A DNA stretch of 64,000 bases from Streptomyces sp. NBC_00250. Its GTDB lineage: Bacteria > Actinomycetota > Actinomycetes > Streptomycetales > Streptomycetaceae. How positions within the stretch are numbered: position 1 is the stretch's first letter; every line of letters begins with the position of its first letter. Location: contig NZ_CP108088.1 of assembly GCF_036192275.1 (NCBI RefSeq), forward strand, positions 3,907,501 through 3,971,500, given 5' to 3'. This document shows, piece by piece, positions 45,114 to 55,163 of this stretch. Both the position numbers and the translations under genes were made by a program. Below the pieces are notes generated by a model. That model saw only the letters and a program-made list of their open reading frames with translations. It was not told the origin of the DNA and made no database searches.

Positions 45114-46340
45114 ATGTCCGAGCACAGCCCGCTCGACCTGGCCGAGGGCGATCCCTTCGGCCCGCACAACCTCCCGTACGGCGTCTTCTCCACCGCCGAC
45201 GAGCCCGACCGGCGCCGGCTCGGCGTCCGGATCGGCGGGCACGTGCTGGACGCGGGTGCCGCGGCGCACGCGCTCGGCTCCCCGTACGCGGCACTTCTGG
45301 ACCGGTCGAGCCTCAACCCGCTGCTCGCGGCCGGACGGACCGCCTGGCGAGACGTCCGCCGGGCGCTCACGGCCTGGGTGACGGTGCCCGCGCACCGGGC
45401 GGACATCGAGCCGCTGCTGCACCCGCTGGACGAGGTGACGCTGCACCTGCCGTACGAGGTCGCGGACTACGTCGACTTCTACGCGAGCGAGCACCACGCG
45501 ACGAACGTGGGCCGGATCTTCCGCCCCGACGGCGACGCGCTCACCCCCAACTGGAAGCACCTGCCGATCGGTTACCACGGTCGCGCGGGCACGGTCGTGG
45601 TCTCCGGGACGGATGTCGTACGGCCCTCCGGGCAGCGCAAGGCGCCGACGGACCCGGCCCCGGTCTTCGGCCCCTCCGTCAAGCTGGACATCGAGGCGGA
45701 GGTCGGCTTCCTGGTCGGCACCCCCTCGCAGCTGGGGAAGCCGGTCGCGCTCAACGACTTCCGGGAGCACGTGTTCGGTCTGACGCTGCTCAACGACTGG
45801 TCGGCGCGGGACGTGCAGGCCTGGGAGTACGTGCCGCTGGGCCCGTTCCTCGGCAAGTCGTTCCAGACGTCGGTGTCGGCGTGGGTGACGCCCCTGGAGG
45901 CGCTGGACGCCGCCCGGACCGCCCCGCCCGCGCGGGACTTCCCGCTGCTCCCGTACCTGGACGACGCGGCCGAGGAGGAGCCGGGCGGCTTCGACGTGCG
46001 GATCTCGGTGGAGATCAACGGCGAGGTCGTGGCCGAGCCGCCGTTCTCCACCATGTACTGGACGGCCGCCCAGCAGCTCGCCCACATGACGGTGAACGGC
46101 GCCTCGCTGCGCACGGGTGACCTGTACGGCTCCGGGACGGTGTCCGGGCCCGAGGTGAACCAGCGCGGCTCGCTGCTCGAACTCACCTGGAACGGCCGGG
46201 ACGCCATCGAACTCGCGGGTGGCAAGCGGACGTTCCTGGAGGACGGCGACGAGGTCGTCATGACGGCCTGGGCTCCGGGCCCGGACGGCACCCGGGTGGC
46301 GCTGGGCGAGGTCCGGGGCCGGATCGTCCCCTCGGCCTGA
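45114..46340 (+). CDS. fahA: Fumarylacetoacetase
   Basis: A 408-residue enzyme of the last step of tyrosine/phenylalanine breakdown, which splits fumarylacetoacetate into fumarate and acetoacetate. An N-terminal SH3-like domain (NLPYGVFSTADEPDRRRLGVRIG) is followed by the catalytic domain. DYVDFYASEHHATNVGRIFRP and DWSARDVQAWEYVPLGPFLGKSF hold metal-binding and active-site residues. The length is normal. The start at 45114 is preceded by GAGGCAAG. The convergent neighbour is a secreted aromatic-ring dioxygenase, only 9 bp away. Confidence 0.94.
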   Translation: MSEHSPLDLAEGDPFGPHNLPYGVFSTADEPDRRRLGVRIGGHVLDAGAAAHALGSPYAALLDRSSLNPLLAAGRTAWRDVRRALTAWVTVPAHRADIEPLLHPLDEVTLHLPYEVADYVDFYASEHHATNVGRIFRPDGDALTPNWKHLPIGYHGRAGTVVVSGTDVVRPSGQRKAPTDPAPVFGPSVKLDIEAEVGFLVGTPSQLGKPVALNDFREHVFGLTLLNDWSARDVQAWEYVPLGPFLGKSFQTSVSAWVTPLEALDAARTAPPARDFPLLPYLDDAAEEEPGGFDVRISVEINGEVVAEPPFSTMYWTAAQQLAHMTVNGASLRTGDLYGSGTVSGPEVNQRGSLLELTWNGRDAIELAGGKRTFLEDGDEVVMTAWAPGPDGTRVALGEVRGRIVPSA

Positions 46341-46349
46341 TCGGCCCGC

Positions 46350-47174
46350 CTACACGGCCCGCCAGAGCGCGGGCACGTTCGGCGGCTCCCAGCCGGCCTG
46401 GCCCGTGTGTGCCTGCAGACACACATAGGCCGGGCCGCCGTACGTGACCCTGTCCCCCGCCCGATAGGCGGTCCCGGCGGCCCAACTGCCGCCGGGCGGC
46501 GGCGTCGTGGCCGTGGCCGTCGGGCTCGGGCCGGGGCCCTGCGGCACGTTCAGGACGAAGTCGAAGGCCGCCTCCTTGGCGGCACCCGCGTCCCGCACGC
46601 TCATGAGGAGCCGGGCGTCGAAGATGCTGTCGGTGTTGTTGCGGGGCTCGCCCGGGAAGTACAGCTGGGTGGTGAGCACCGGGCGCCCGGGGGCCTGCAC
46701 CTTGACGTGGATGTGCCGGGTGCGGCCCGGGTAGAGGCCGGGCACGATCGTGCTGAGCTTGAACGCGCCCTGGGCGTCGGTGAACTGGTGCCCGCGGAAC
46801 CGGAAGCCGGTGTTGTCGTAGGCGCCGTTGGTGTCGGCCTGCCAGAAGTCGAGCAGGGCGCCGGCTATCGGCCGGCAGGCGAGCCCGAAGACATAGCCGC
46901 TGACGGTCAGCCGGACACCCACGGTGCCGGACTCCAACAGGCTTGTCCGCAGCGGGGAGTTGGGCTTGAAGTAGGGGCCTTCGGTCTGCTGCGGGGTGGG
47001 GTCGTCGCCGTCGTCGCACTCCGGCGTGAGCGCGGGTGCCGCCTCGCCGGCGGTAAGGGTGCGGGCGAGTGCCGGTACGCCCATGAGGACCGCGGGCGCC
47101 GCCATTCCGGCCGCGAGCGCGGCCCGCAGTACCGCCTTGCGGGTGATGTGCCCGGTCGTGGTCTCGTTCTCCAT
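46350..47174 (-). CDS. Secreted intradiol ring-cleavage dioxygenase with C-terminal chitin-binding-type domain
   Basis: A 274-residue exported enzyme. An N-terminal signal (TRKAVLRAALAAGMAAPAVL, Tat-like but not canonical) precedes the dioxygenase domain. Likely iron ligands are Tyr 119, Tyr 148, His 154 and His 156 (GLYPGRTRHIHVKV). After a Pro/Thr linker (about 213-227) comes WAAGTAYRAGDRVTYGGPAYVC...GWEPPNVPALW, a type 3 chitin-binding (CBM5/12-like) module. It probably cleaves catechol-type aromatics outside the cell while bound to a polymer. From memory, a similar fusion in Streptomyces sp. SirexAA-E was described as dioxygenase plus lignin-binding. ATG 47174 was chosen over 47219. Confidence 0.88.
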   Translation of the reverse strand: MENETTTGHITRKAVLRAALAAGMAAPAVLMGVPALARTLTAGEAAPALTPECDDGDDPTPQQTEGPYFKPNSPLRTSLLESGTVGVRLTVSGYVFGLACRPIAGALLDFWQADTNGAYDNTGFRFRGHQFTDAQGAFKLSTIVPGLYPGRTRHIHVKVQAPGRPVLTTQLYFPGEPRNNTDSIFDARLLMSVRDAGAAKEAAFDFVLNVPQGPGPSPTATATTPPPGGSWAAGTAYRAGDRVTYGGPAYVCLQAHTGQAGWEPPNVPALWRAV

Positions 47175-47224
47175 GCCTGCCTGCTCCTCGTGTGGGGGGG
47201 GGGCTGGGGGGATCGGCATTGAAC

Positions 47225-48166
47225 CTAGGCGGACCGGGCGCCGCCTTCGATGGACTCATCGCGGCGGTCGTGGTGTTTGTCGTGGTGCTTCCGGAAGTCC
47301 CCCGGGCTCCGGCCCGTCTCGCGGCGGAAGAAGCGGCAGAAGTACGCGGGGTCGTCGAATCCGACACGGGCCGCCACCTGACGGATCGACAATCCCGTTC
47401 CCACCAGCAGGCGTTGGGCCTCCCGGGCGCGGGCCTCACGCAGCAGGGCGCCGGGGGTTCTGCCGGTGGCGGCCCTGACGGCCTCGGCGAGATAGCCCGG
47501 GGTGACTCCGATGAACTCGGCGCACTCCCGTACGGTCCTGCCCTCCGCTCCGGTACGGGCGAGCAGCCCGGCGAACTCCTCGGCGACGGCCGCGGGCCTG
47601 CCGGGCGGCGGCGCGTGGGTGCCGGGGCCGCCGAGCCGGGCCGTACGGATCAGGAGGACGTGCAGCAGGGAACGCAGGACGGTCGCGAAGCCGTCGGCGC
47701 CGTGCCCGTACTCCTCGATGAGTTCGGCCATCAGACGGCCGGTTCGCGCGTGTGTGGGCCCGTCGAGGGTGAGCCAGGGGTGTTCGCCGAGGCGGCGCAG
47801 GAGGTCCCGGTCGCCGGGGTGGTCGAGGAGGAAGTCCTCGGTGAAGAGGACGACGCTGCCGTCGAGGCCGTGGGCGTCCTCCCAGTGGTGCAGCTGTCCG
47901 GGGAGGATCAGGCCCAGGTGGGGCGGGTGGAGTGCCCAGCGGGCGAGGTCCACGACATGGGTGCCGGTGCCGGCGGTGACGTGGACGATCTCGTAGAAGG
48001 TGTGCCGGTGCGGGAAGGCCGCGCGGGACATGGCGCCGATGGTGTCGAAGGTCCCGGCGGCGAAGGGGACTTGGTCGGGGAGCCGGACCTGCAGGCGGTG
48101 CATGGGCGGGTCGCCGGCTCTGGGGGCGGTGCACGGGGTCCCTGGTAAGGCGGTCGTGCCGCTCAT
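47225..48166 (-). CDS. AraC-family transcriptional regulator
   Basis: A 313-residue regulator. The N-terminal cupin-like half has PHRHTFYEIVHVTAGTGTHVVDLARWALHPPHLGLILPGQLHHWE (landmark from about 52), typical of AraC ligand domains. The C-terminal pair of helix-turn-helices includes RQVAARVGFDDPAYFCRFFRRETGRSPGDFRK. The start follows AGGGGAG. It lies 50 bp upstream of the secreted dioxygenase gene on the same strand and so probably controls it, perhaps in response to an aromatic compound (inference). Confidence 0.92.
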   Translation of the reverse strand: MSGTTALPGTPCTAPRAGDPPMHRLQVRLPDQVPFAAGTFDTIGAMSRAAFPHRHTFYEIVHVTAGTGTHVVDLARWALHPPHLGLILPGQLHHWEDAHGLDGSVVLFTEDFLLDHPGDRDLLRRLGEHPWLTLDGPTHARTGRLMAELIEEYGHGADGFATVLRSLLHVLLIRTARLGGPGTHAPPPGRPAAVAEEFAGLLARTGAEGRTVRECAEFIGVTPGYLAEAVRAATGRTPGALLREARAREAQRLLVGTGLSIRQVAARVGFDDPAYFCRFFRRETGRSPGDFRKHHDKHHDRRDESIEGGARSA

Positions 48167-48271
48167 GGTGCGGCTCCCCTCTCCTCGACTGGTACGGGCG
48201 ACTGGTACAGACCATTGGGATGGCTCACACGATGGCACGGACACCTCCGGCGGGTCACCCCCGCGTACGCC

Positions 48272-48305
48272 GAAGGGCCCGGCTCGCCCCCGAGCCGGGC
48301 CCTTC
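48272..48305. terminator. Strong terminator after nuoN of the complete operon
   Basis: GAAGGGCCCGGCTCG (48272-48286) pairs perfectly with CGAGCCGGGCCCTTC (48291-48305) around a CCCC loop, and the flanks can extend the stem. It lies 17 bp past the nuoN stop and separates nuo from the araC gene. Confidence 0.92.
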
Positions 48306-48321
48306 TCGCGTACGGCCGGAG

Positions 48322-49983
48322 CTACCGGACGAACACGCTCGCCTGGTTCGCCAGGTCCAGGAAGTACTGCGGCGCCAGGCCCAGGACCAGCGTGACCGCC
48401 ACACCCGCCGTGATCGTGACCGTCGTCAGGGCCGAGGGCACGGCGACCGTGGGGCCGTCCGCCTTCGGCTCGCTGAAGAACATGAGCACGATCACCCGGA
48501 TGTAGAAGAACGCGGCGATCGCCGAGGAGATCACACCGACCACGACGAGCGCGCCCGCGCCGCCCTCCGCCGCCGCCTTGAAGACCGCGAACTTGCCCGA
48601 GAACCCGGAGGTCAGCGGGATGCCGGCGAAGGCGAGCAGGAAGACCGCGAAGACCGCCGCGACGAGCGGCGAACGTCGTCCGAGCCCGGCCCACTTGGAG
48701 AGGTGGGTGGCCTCGCCGCCCGCGTCCCTGACCAGGGTGACGACGGCGAAGGCGCCGATCGTCACGAAGGAGTAGGCGCCCAGGTAGAAGAGGACGGACG
48801 AGATCCCGCTGGGCGTGGCCGCGATGACACCGGCGAGAAGGAAGCCCGCGTGCGCGATCGACGAGTACGCGAGGAGCCGCTTGATGTCGGTCTGGGTGAT
48901 GGCGACGATCGCACCGCCCAGCATGGTGACGATGGCGACGCCCCACATGACCGGCCGCCAGTCCCAGGTGAGGCCCGGCAGCACCACGTACAGCAGGCGG
49001 AGCATCGCGCCGAACGCGGCGACCTTGGTCGCGGCGGCCATGAAGCCGGTGACCGGGGTCGGGGCGCCCTGGTAGACGTCCGGGGTCCACATGTGGAACG
49101 GCACGGCGCCGACCTTGAAGAGGAGCCCGGCGAGGACCATGGCGAAGCCGATGAGCAGCAGCGCGTCGTTGCCCATGGTGTCGGCGAGCGCCGGGTTCAC
49201 GGAGCCGATCGAGCCGTCGACGACCTGGGCGATGGTGGCGTACGAGACGGAGCCCGCGTAGCCGTAGAGCAGGGCGATCCCGAAGAGCAGGAAGGCCGAG
49301 GAGAAGGCGCCGAGCAGGAAGTACTTGACGGCCGCCTCCTGCGACATCAGCCGCTTGCGGCGGGCGACGGCGCAGAGCAGGTACAGCGGGAGGGAGAAGA
49401 CCTCCAGGGCGACGAAGAGCGTCAGGAGGTCGTTGGCGGCCGGGAAGACGAGCATGCCGGCGATGGCGAAGAGGGCGAGCGGGAAGACCTCGGTGGTGGT
49501 GAACCCGGCCTTGATCGCGGCCTTCTCGTGGTCGCTGCCGGGTACGGCGGCGGCCTCGGCGGCGAAGGAGTCGACCTTGTGGCCGTGGTCGGCCGGGTCG
49601 AGCCTGCGCTCGGCGAAGGTGAAGATCGCGACGACGGAGGCGAGGAGAATGGTGCCCTGGAGGAAGAGGGCGGGTCCGTCGACGGCGATGGCACCCATGG
49701 CCGCGATGTGGGCCTTGGTGGAGCCGTACCCGCCGGCCGCGAGGCCGACGATGGCGGCGAAGGCGGCGACGAGTGCCACGACGCTGAGGAAGAGCTGGCT
49801 GTGGTAGCGGGCCTTGCGGGGCGCGAAGGCCTCGACGAGGACGCTGATGATCGCGGCGCCGAGCACGATGAGTACGGGCGAGAGCTGGACGTACTCGATG
49901 TGGGGTGCCGGGATCTTGTCCAGCGGTTCGGCAGCGGTCGTCCACAGGCTGTGGACAGAGGATGCGACGGCTGAGGTGCTCAC
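48322..49983 (-). CDS. nuoN: NADH-quinone oxidoreductase subunit N (complete operon)
   Basis: A 553-residue antiporter-like subunit, last in the complete operon. GAVPFHMWTPDVYQGAPTPVTGFMAAATKVAAFGAML and KRLLAYSSIAHAGFLLAG are NuoN signatures. The insert ERRLDPADHGHKVDSFAAEAAAVPGSDHEKAA between early helices is a polar loop of about 35 residues common in actinobacterial NuoN. GTG at 49983 overlaps the nuoM stop by 4 bp. It is longer than, and well diverged from, the nuoN at 4269. Confidence 0.95.
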   Translation of the reverse strand: MSTSAVASSVHSLWTTAAEPLDKIPAPHIEYVQLSPVLIVLGAAIISVLVEAFAPRKARYHSQLFLSVVALVAAFAAIVGLAAGGYGSTKAHIAAMGAIAVDGPALFLQGTILLASVVAIFTFAERRLDPADHGHKVDSFAAEAAAVPGSDHEKAAIKAGFTTTEVFPLALFAIAGMLVFPAANDLLTLFVALEVFSLPLYLLCAVARRKRLMSQEAAVKYFLLGAFSSAFLLFGIALLYGYAGSVSYATIAQVVDGSIGSVNPALADTMGNDALLLIGFAMVLAGLLFKVGAVPFHMWTPDVYQGAPTPVTGFMAAATKVAAFGAMLRLLYVVLPGLTWDWRPVMWGVAIVTMLGGAIVAITQTDIKRLLAYSSIAHAGFLLAGVIAATPSGISSVLFYLGAYSFVTIGAFAVVTLVRDAGGEATHLSKWAGLGRRSPLVAAVFAVFLLAFAGIPLTSGFSGKFAVFKAAAEGGAGALVVVGVISSAIAAFFYIRVIVLMFFSEPKADGPTVAVPSALTTVTITAGVAVTLVLGLAPQYFLDLANQASVFVR

Positions 49984-51551
49984 TTGGCCGCCTCCACTTC
50001 GGGGGTGGGGTCCTTCTGCTGGACGTCGGACATGGTGTGCTGCACGGCCGGGTTGACGACGTCCGTCAGCGGCTTCGGGAAGACCCCGAGGAAGATCAGG
50101 ACGGCGATCAGCGGGACGACCACCGCGAGCTCACGCACCCGCAGGTCGGGCAGCTCCCGCACCTCCTCCTTCACCGGCCCGGTCATCGTCCGCTGATACA
50201 GGACGAGGGTGTAGAGCGCGGCGAGGACGATGCCGGTGGTGGCGATGACGCCGGCCACCGGGTACCGGGCGTACGTCCCGACCAGGACGAGGAACTCGCT
50301 GACGAACGGGGCGAGTCCGGGCAGCGACAGGGTCGCGAGACCGCCGATCAGGAAGGTGCCGGCGAGGACGGGGGCGACCTTCTGCACACCGCCGTAGTCG
50401 GCGATGAGCCGCGAGCCGCGCCGGGAGATCAGGAAGCCGGCGACGAGCATCAGGGCGGCCGTCGAGATGCCGTGGTTGACCATGTAGAGCGTGGCACCGG
50501 ACTGGCCCTGGGTGGTCATCGCGAAGATGCCCAGGATGATGAAGCCGAAGTGCGAGATCGACGCGTAGGCGACCAGACGCTTGATGTCCCGCTGGCCGAC
50601 GGCGAGCAGCGCCCCGTAGACGATGCTGATGAGGGCGAGGACGACGATCGCCGGGGTGGCCCACTTGCTGGCCTCGGGGAAGAGTCCGAGGCAGAAGCGG
50701 AGCATCGCGAAGGTGCCGACCTTGTCGACGACGGCGGTGATGAGGACGGCGACCGGGGCGGTCGCCTCCCCCATCGCGTTCGGCAGCCAGGTGTGCAGCG
50801 GCCAGAGCGGCGCCTTCACCGCGAAGGCGAAGAAGAAGCCGAGGAACAGCCACCGTTCGGTGCTGGTCGCCATCTCCAGGGAGCCGTTGGCGCGCGCCTC
50901 GGCGATCTCGGTGAGCGAGAAGTTCCCCGCGACCACGTAGAGCCCGATGACGGCGGCCAGCATGATGAGGCCGCCGACCAGGTTGTAGAGGAGGAACTTG
51001 ACGGCCGCGTACGAGCGCTGGGCCGCCGCGTTCTCGTCGGAGCCCGTGTGGGCGCGGTCGCCGAAGCCGCCGATGAGGAAGTACATCGGGATGAGCATGG
51101 CTTCGAACAGGATGTAGAAGAGGAAGACGTCGGTGGCCTCGAAGGAGAGGATCACCATCGCCTCGACCATGAGGATCAGGGCGAAGAAGCCCTGGGTGGG
51201 CCGCCACCGCTTGGAGGAGGTCTCCAGAGGGTCGGCGTCGTGCCAGCCGGCCAGGATGATGAACGGGATCAGCAGGGCGGTCAGCGCGATGAGCGCCACC
51301 CCGATGCCGTCGACCCCGAGCTCGTAGCGGACGCCGAAGTCCTTGATCCAGGAGTGCGATTCGGTGAGCTGGTACCGCTCGCCGCCGGGCTCGAACCGTA
51401 CGAAGACGACGGCGGCGAGCACGAGCGTGGCGAGCGAGACCAGCAGCGCCAGCCATTTGGCGGCGGTGCGGCGGGCCGCGGGGACGGCGGCGGTGAGGAT
51501 CGCACCGACCGCCGGAACCGCTGCCGTCACCGTAAGGAGCGGGAAGGACAT
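49980..51551 (-). CDS. nuoM: NADH-quinone oxidoreductase subunit M (complete operon)
   Basis: A 523-residue antiporter-like proton pump. FYILFEAMLIPMYFLIGGFG (with the essential Glu in FEAMLIPMY), KAPLWPLHTWLPNAMGEATAPVAVLITAVVDKVGTF and KRLVAYASISHFGFIILG are all present. The ATG at 51551 is preceded by GTAAGGAGCGGGAAGG-type sequence at some distance; AAC-TTCC lies just upstream on the coding strand. It begins 5 bp after the nuoL stop. Confidence 0.95.
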   Translation of the reverse strand: MSFPLLTVTAAVPAVGAILTAAVPAARRTAAKWLALLVSLATLVLAAVVFVRFEPGGERYQLTESHSWIKDFGVRYELGVDGIGVALIALTALLIPFIILAGWHDADPLETSSKRWRPTQGFFALILMVEAMVILSFEATDVFLFYILFEAMLIPMYFLIGGFGDRAHTGSDENAAAQRSYAAVKFLLYNLVGGLIMLAAVIGLYVVAGNFSLTEIAEARANGSLEMATSTERWLFLGFFFAFAVKAPLWPLHTWLPNAMGEATAPVAVLITAVVDKVGTFAMLRFCLGLFPEASKWATPAIVVLALISIVYGALLAVGQRDIKRLVAYASISHFGFIILGIFAMTTQGQSGATLYMVNHGISTAALMLVAGFLISRRGSRLIADYGGVQKVAPVLAGTFLIGGLATLSLPGLAPFVSEFLVLVGTYARYPVAGVIATTGIVLAALYTLVLYQRTMTGPVKEEVRELPDLRVRELAVVVPLIAVLIFLGVFPKPLTDVVNPAVQHTMSDVQQKDPTPEVEAAK

Positions 51552-51556
51552 GGAAG

Positions 51557-53452
51557 TTACACCGCCCTCATCAGCAGGGTCGCGGCGATCAGCACCGCCG
51601 TACCTCCGAACATGGAGACCGCGTACGAGCGGGCGTAGCCGTTCTGGAGCTTGCGCAGCCGGCCGGAGAGTCCGCCGACGGAGGCCGCGGTGCCGTTGAC
51701 CACGCCGTCGACCAGGGAGTGGTCGACGTAGACGAGCGAGCGGGTCAGGTGGGTGCCGCCGCGGACGAAGACGGCGTGGTTGAAGTCGTCCTGGAGGAGG
51801 TCGCGGCGGGCGGCCCGGGTGAGCAGCGAGCCGCGCGGGGCGACGACCGGGACGGGCCTGCGCCCGTACTGGAGGTAGGCGAGGCCGACTCCGACGACCA
51901 TGACGGCGACGGTGGCGGTGGTGATCGCCCCGGCGCTGATCGGCGGGTGGCCGTGCTCGAAGTTGGTGACGGGCTCCAGCCAGTTCACGAACCGGTCGCC
52001 GATGCTGAAGAACCCGCCCGCGAAGACCGACCCGAAGGCCAGCAGGATCATCGGGATCGTCATGGACCGGGGCGACTCGTGCGGGTGCGGCTGCTCGCCC
52101 TTCTCGTCGGCCTGCCAGCGCTTCTCGCCGAAGAAGGTCATGAGCATCACGCGGGTCATGTAGTACGCGGTGATGGCCGCGCCGAGCAGGGTGACCGCGC
52201 CGAGGATCCAGCCCTCGGTGCCGCCCTTGGCGAAGGCCGCCTCGATGATCTTGTCCTTGGAGAAGAAGCCGGACAGGCCGGGGAAGCCGATGATCGCGAG
52301 GTAGCCGAGGCCGAAGGTGACGAAGGTGACCGGCATGTACTTCCGCAGGCCGCCGTACTTCCGCATGTCGACCTCGTCGTTCATGCCGTGCATGACCGAA
52401 CCGGCGCCGAGGAAGAGACCTGCCTTGAAGAAGCCGTGGGTCACCAGGTGCATGATCGCGAAGACGTAGCCGATGGGGCCGAGGCCGGCGGCCAGGATCA
52501 TGTAGCCGATCTGCGACATCGTCGAGCCGGCGAGGGCCTTCTTGATGTCGTCCTTCGCGCAACCGACGATCGCACCGAAGAGGAGCGTGACGGCGCCGAC
52601 CACGGTGACGACGAGTTGGGCGTCCGGGGCGGCGTTGAAGATGTCGGCGGAGCGGACGATCAGATAGACACCGGCGGTCACCATCGTGGCCGCGTGGATG
52701 AGGGCCGAGACCGGGGTCGGGCCCTCCATCGCGTCCCCGAGCCAGGACTGCAGCGGCACCTGGGCCGACTTGCCGCAGGCGGCGAGGAGCAGCATCAGAC
52801 CGATCGCGGTCAGCTTGCCCTCGCTGGTCTCGCCGGTCGCTCCGAACACCGGCCCGAAGGCGAAGGTGCCGAAGGTGGTGAACATGATCATGATGGCGAT
52901 GGAGAGGCCCATGTCGCCGACCCGGTTGACCAGGAAGGCCTTCTTCGCGGCGGTGGCCGCGGTGGGCTTGTGCTGCCAGAAGCCGATCAGGAGGTACGAG
53001 GCGAGGCCGACGCCCTCCCAGCCGAAGTACAGGAGCAGGTAGTTGTCGGCGAGGACGAGCAGCAGCATCGCCGCGACGAACAGGTTGAGGTAGCCGAAGA
53101 AGCGGCGGCGGCGCTCGTCGTGCTCCATGTATCCGATGGAGTAGACGTGGATGAGCGTGCCGACCCCGCTGATCAGCAGGACGAAGGTCATCGACAGCTG
53201 GTCGAGCTGGAAGGCGATGTCCGCCTGGAAGCCCTCGACGGGGATCCAGGTGTAGAGCCGCTGGTACATGGTCCGGTCGTCGGCGCTCTTGCCGAGCATG
53301 TCGGCGAAGAGTGCCAGGCCGATGGCGAAGGAGGCGCCCGCGAGGAGCGTGCCGATCCAGTGCCCGACCTTGTCGAGCCGCCGCCCGCCGCAGAGCAGGA
53401 CGACTGCTCCCAGCAGAGGCGCCGCGATGAGCAGCGCAATCAGATTGTCCAC
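51557..53452 (-). CDS. nuoL: NADH-quinone oxidoreductase subunit L (complete operon)
   Basis: A 631-residue distal antiporter-like subunit. [53 protein letters not shown] and [18 protein letters not shown] match NuoL, where the partial-cluster paralogue reads [24 protein letters not shown]. It starts 12 bp after the nuoK stop. The extended C terminus with the lateral helix and last transmembrane segments is present. Confidence 0.95.
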   Translation of the reverse strand: MDNLIALLIAAPLLGAVVLLCGGRRLDKVGHWIGTLLAGASFAIGLALFADMLGKSADDRTMYQRLYTWIPVEGFQADIAFQLDQLSMTFVLLISGVGTLIHVYSIGYMEHDERRRRFFGYLNLFVAAMLLLVLADNYLLLYFGWEGVGLASYLLIGFWQHKPTAATAAKKAFLVNRVGDMGLSIAIMIMFTTFGTFAFGPVFGATGETSEGKLTAIGLMLLLAACGKSAQVPLQSWLGDAMEGPTPVSALIHAATMVTAGVYLIVRSADIFNAAPDAQLVVTVVGAVTLLFGAIVGCAKDDIKKALAGSTMSQIGYMILAAGLGPIGYVFAIMHLVTHGFFKAGLFLGAGSVMHGMNDEVDMRKYGGLRKYMPVTFVTFGLGYLAIIGFPGLSGFFSKDKIIEAAFAKGGTEGWILGAVTLLGAAITAYYMTRVMLMTFFGEKRWQADEKGEQPHPHESPRSMTIPMILLAFGSVFAGGFFSIGDRFVNWLEPVTNFEHGHPPISAGAITTATVAVMVVGVGLAYLQYGRRPVPVVAPRGSLLTRAARRDLLQDDFNHAVFVRGGTHLTRSLVYVDHSLVDGVVNGTAASVGGLSGRLRKLQNGYARSYAVSMFGGTAVLIAATLLMRAV

Positions 53453-53464
53453 AGTTCCGGCCCC

Positions 53465-53764
53465 TTACAGCTTCATCAGGCTGGCGTCGTCGACCGAGGC
53501 CGAGTGGCGGGCACGGAAGACGGACACGATGATCGCGAGCCCGACGACGACCTCCGCGGCGGCGACGACCATCGTGAAGAAGGCGATGATCTGGCCGTCG
53601 AGGTTTCCGTGCATGCGGGAGAAGGTGACGAACGCGAGGTTGCAGGCGTTGAGCATCAGCTCGACGCACATGAAGACCACGATCGCGTTGCGCCGGATCA
53701 GCACCCCGACCGCACCGATGGTGAACAGCAGGGCGGCGAGGTACAGGTAGTTGACGGGGTTCAC
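53465..53764 (-). CDS. nuoK: NADH-quinone oxidoreductase subunit K (complete operon)
   Basis: A 99-residue, three-helix subunit. [25 protein letters not shown] carries the membrane glutamate, and [14 protein letters not shown] the third helix. GTG at 53764 overlaps the nuoJ stop as GTGA. It has the standard length, unlike the partial-cluster NuoK with its acidic tail. Confidence 0.95.
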   Translation of the reverse strand: MNPVNYLYLAALLFTIGAVGVLIRRNAIVVFMCVELMLNACNLAFVTFSRMHGNLDGQIIAFFTMVVAAAEVVVGLAIIVSVFRARHSASVDDASLMKL

Positions 53765-54588
53765 CGGGTGGCCTCCTCTTCGTCCCGGTCCCGGCCGAGG
53801 CGCTCCTCGGAGCGCTGCTCCAGGGCCTTGAGGTCGGCGATCGCCTCGGTGGACACGTCCCGGATCTGGCCCCGCTTGCGCAGGGTCTGCATGACGGTGA
53901 GCTCCGCCGGGGTGCCGTCGGGCAGCAGACCGGCGATGTCCACGGCGTTGTGCCGGGCGTAGACGCCGGGTGCGGGCAGCGGCGGCACGTGCGTGCCCGC
54001 GCGTACGCGCTGCTCGGAGAGTTCGCGCTGGGTGGCGGCCCGCTCGGTGCGCTCGCGGTGGGTGAGCACCATCGCGCCGACGGCGGCGGTGATGAGGAGT
54101 GCGCCGGTGATCTCGAAGGCGAAGACGTACTTGGTGAAGATGAGGGCGGCGAGGCCCTCGACGTTTCCGCCGCGGGCGCTGTTGGCGGCGCCGAGTCCGG
54201 CGAACTCCGTGAGCGAGGCGTTGCCGATGCCGGCGGCGAGCAGGACGCCGAAGCCGAGGCCGCAGACGACGGCCCACCAGCGCTGGCCCTTGATGGTCTC
54301 CTTCAGCGAGTCCGCGGCCGTGACACCGACCAGCATGACGACGAAGAGGAAGAGCATCATGATCGCGCCGGTGTAGACGACGATCTGGACGATGCCGAGG
54401 AAGTACGCCCCGTTGGCCAGGTAGAACACCGCGAGGATGATCATGGTTCCGGCGAGGCAGAGCGCCGAGTGCACGGCCCGCTTCATGAGGATCGTGCAGA
54501 GGGCGCCGATGACGGCGACGGTGCCGAGGACCCAGAACTGGAAGGCCTCGCCCGAGGACGTGGTGTACGCCGCGAGGTTCGCGCTCAT
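53761..54588 (-). CDS. nuoJ: NADH-quinone oxidoreductase subunit J (complete operon)
   Basis: A 275-residue membrane subunit. [29 protein letters not shown] (about 60-88) is the NuoJ core. Five helices are followed by a C-terminal cytoplasmic extension of about 100 residues ([28 protein letters not shown] near the end) that is typical of actinobacteria. The ATG overlaps the nuoI stop (ATGA). Confidence 0.94.
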   Translation of the reverse strand: MSANLAAYTTSSGEAFQFWVLGTVAVIGALCTILMKRAVHSALCLAGTMIILAVFYLANGAYFLGIVQIVVYTGAIMMLFLFVVMLVGVTAADSLKETIKGQRWWAVVCGLGFGVLLAAGIGNASLTEFAGLGAANSARGGNVEGLAALIFTKYVFAFEITGALLITAAVGAMVLTHRERTERAATQRELSEQRVRAGTHVPPLPAPGVYARHNAVDIAGLLPDGTPAELTVMQTLRKRGQIRDVSTEAIADLKALEQRSEERLGRDRDEEEATR

Positions 54589-55163
54589 GCGTCCGCCCCC
54601 TCCGGCTCGCCCTTCTCCCCCTTGGACACGGCGACCTGGCGGACGGTGCCGGGCGCGGCCTCGGTGACCAGCCCCCGGTAGTAGTCCTGCTCGGTCATGC
54701 CCGGGAAGATCGCGTGCGGGCTGTCGACCATGGTGTCCTCAAGGCCCGCGAGGAGCTGCTCCTTGGTGTAGATCAGGTTCTCGCGGGAGGAGTCGGCCAG
54801 TTCGAACTCGTTGGTCATCGTCAGCGCCCGGGTGGGGCAGGCCTCGATGCAGAGTCCGCAGAGGATGCAGCGGGCGTAGTTGATCTGGTAGACGCGGCCG
54901 TACCGCTCGCCCGGGGAGTAGCGCTCCTCCTCCGTGTTGTCCGCGCCCTCGACGTAGATGGCGTCGGCGGGACAGGCCCAGGCGCACAGCTCGCAGCCGA
55001 TGCACTTCTCCAGACCGTCGGGGTGACGGTTGAGCTGGTGCCGGCCGTGGAAGCGGGGCGCCGTCGTCTTCTCCTGCTCCGGGTACTGCTCGGTCAGCCG
55101 CTTCTTGAACATGGCCTTGAAGGTCACGCCGAAGCCGGCCACCGGATTCTGGAAATCAGACAC
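54585..55163 (-). CDS. nuoI: NADH-quinone oxidoreductase subunit I (complete operon)
   Basis: A 192-residue 2x[4Fe-4S] subunit with [12 protein letters not shown] and [30 protein letters not shown] and [23 protein letters not shown] fit canonical NuoI. GTG at 55163 was chosen because AGGAGA lies 7 nt upstream; the ATG at 55181 would place the ribosome site inside the coding region. It overlaps the end of nuoH by 8 bp. Confidence 0.95.
   Translation of the reverse strand: MSDFQNPVAGFGVTFKAMFKKRLTEQYPEQEKTTAPRFHGRHQLNRHPDGLEKCIGCELCAWACPADAIYVEGADNTEEERYSPGERYGRVYQINYARCILCGLCIEACPTRALTMTNEFELADSSRENLIYTKEQLLAGLEDTMVDSPHAIFPGMTEQDYYRGLVTEAAPGTVRQVAVSKGEKGEPEGADA

Noticed and set aside
47194..47203. 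Run of ten G upstream of the dioxygenase gene, possible phase-variable tract
   Set aside because: It is outside the coding region, and such runs are common in 72% GC DNA and prone to sequencing error. No supporting evidence was found.
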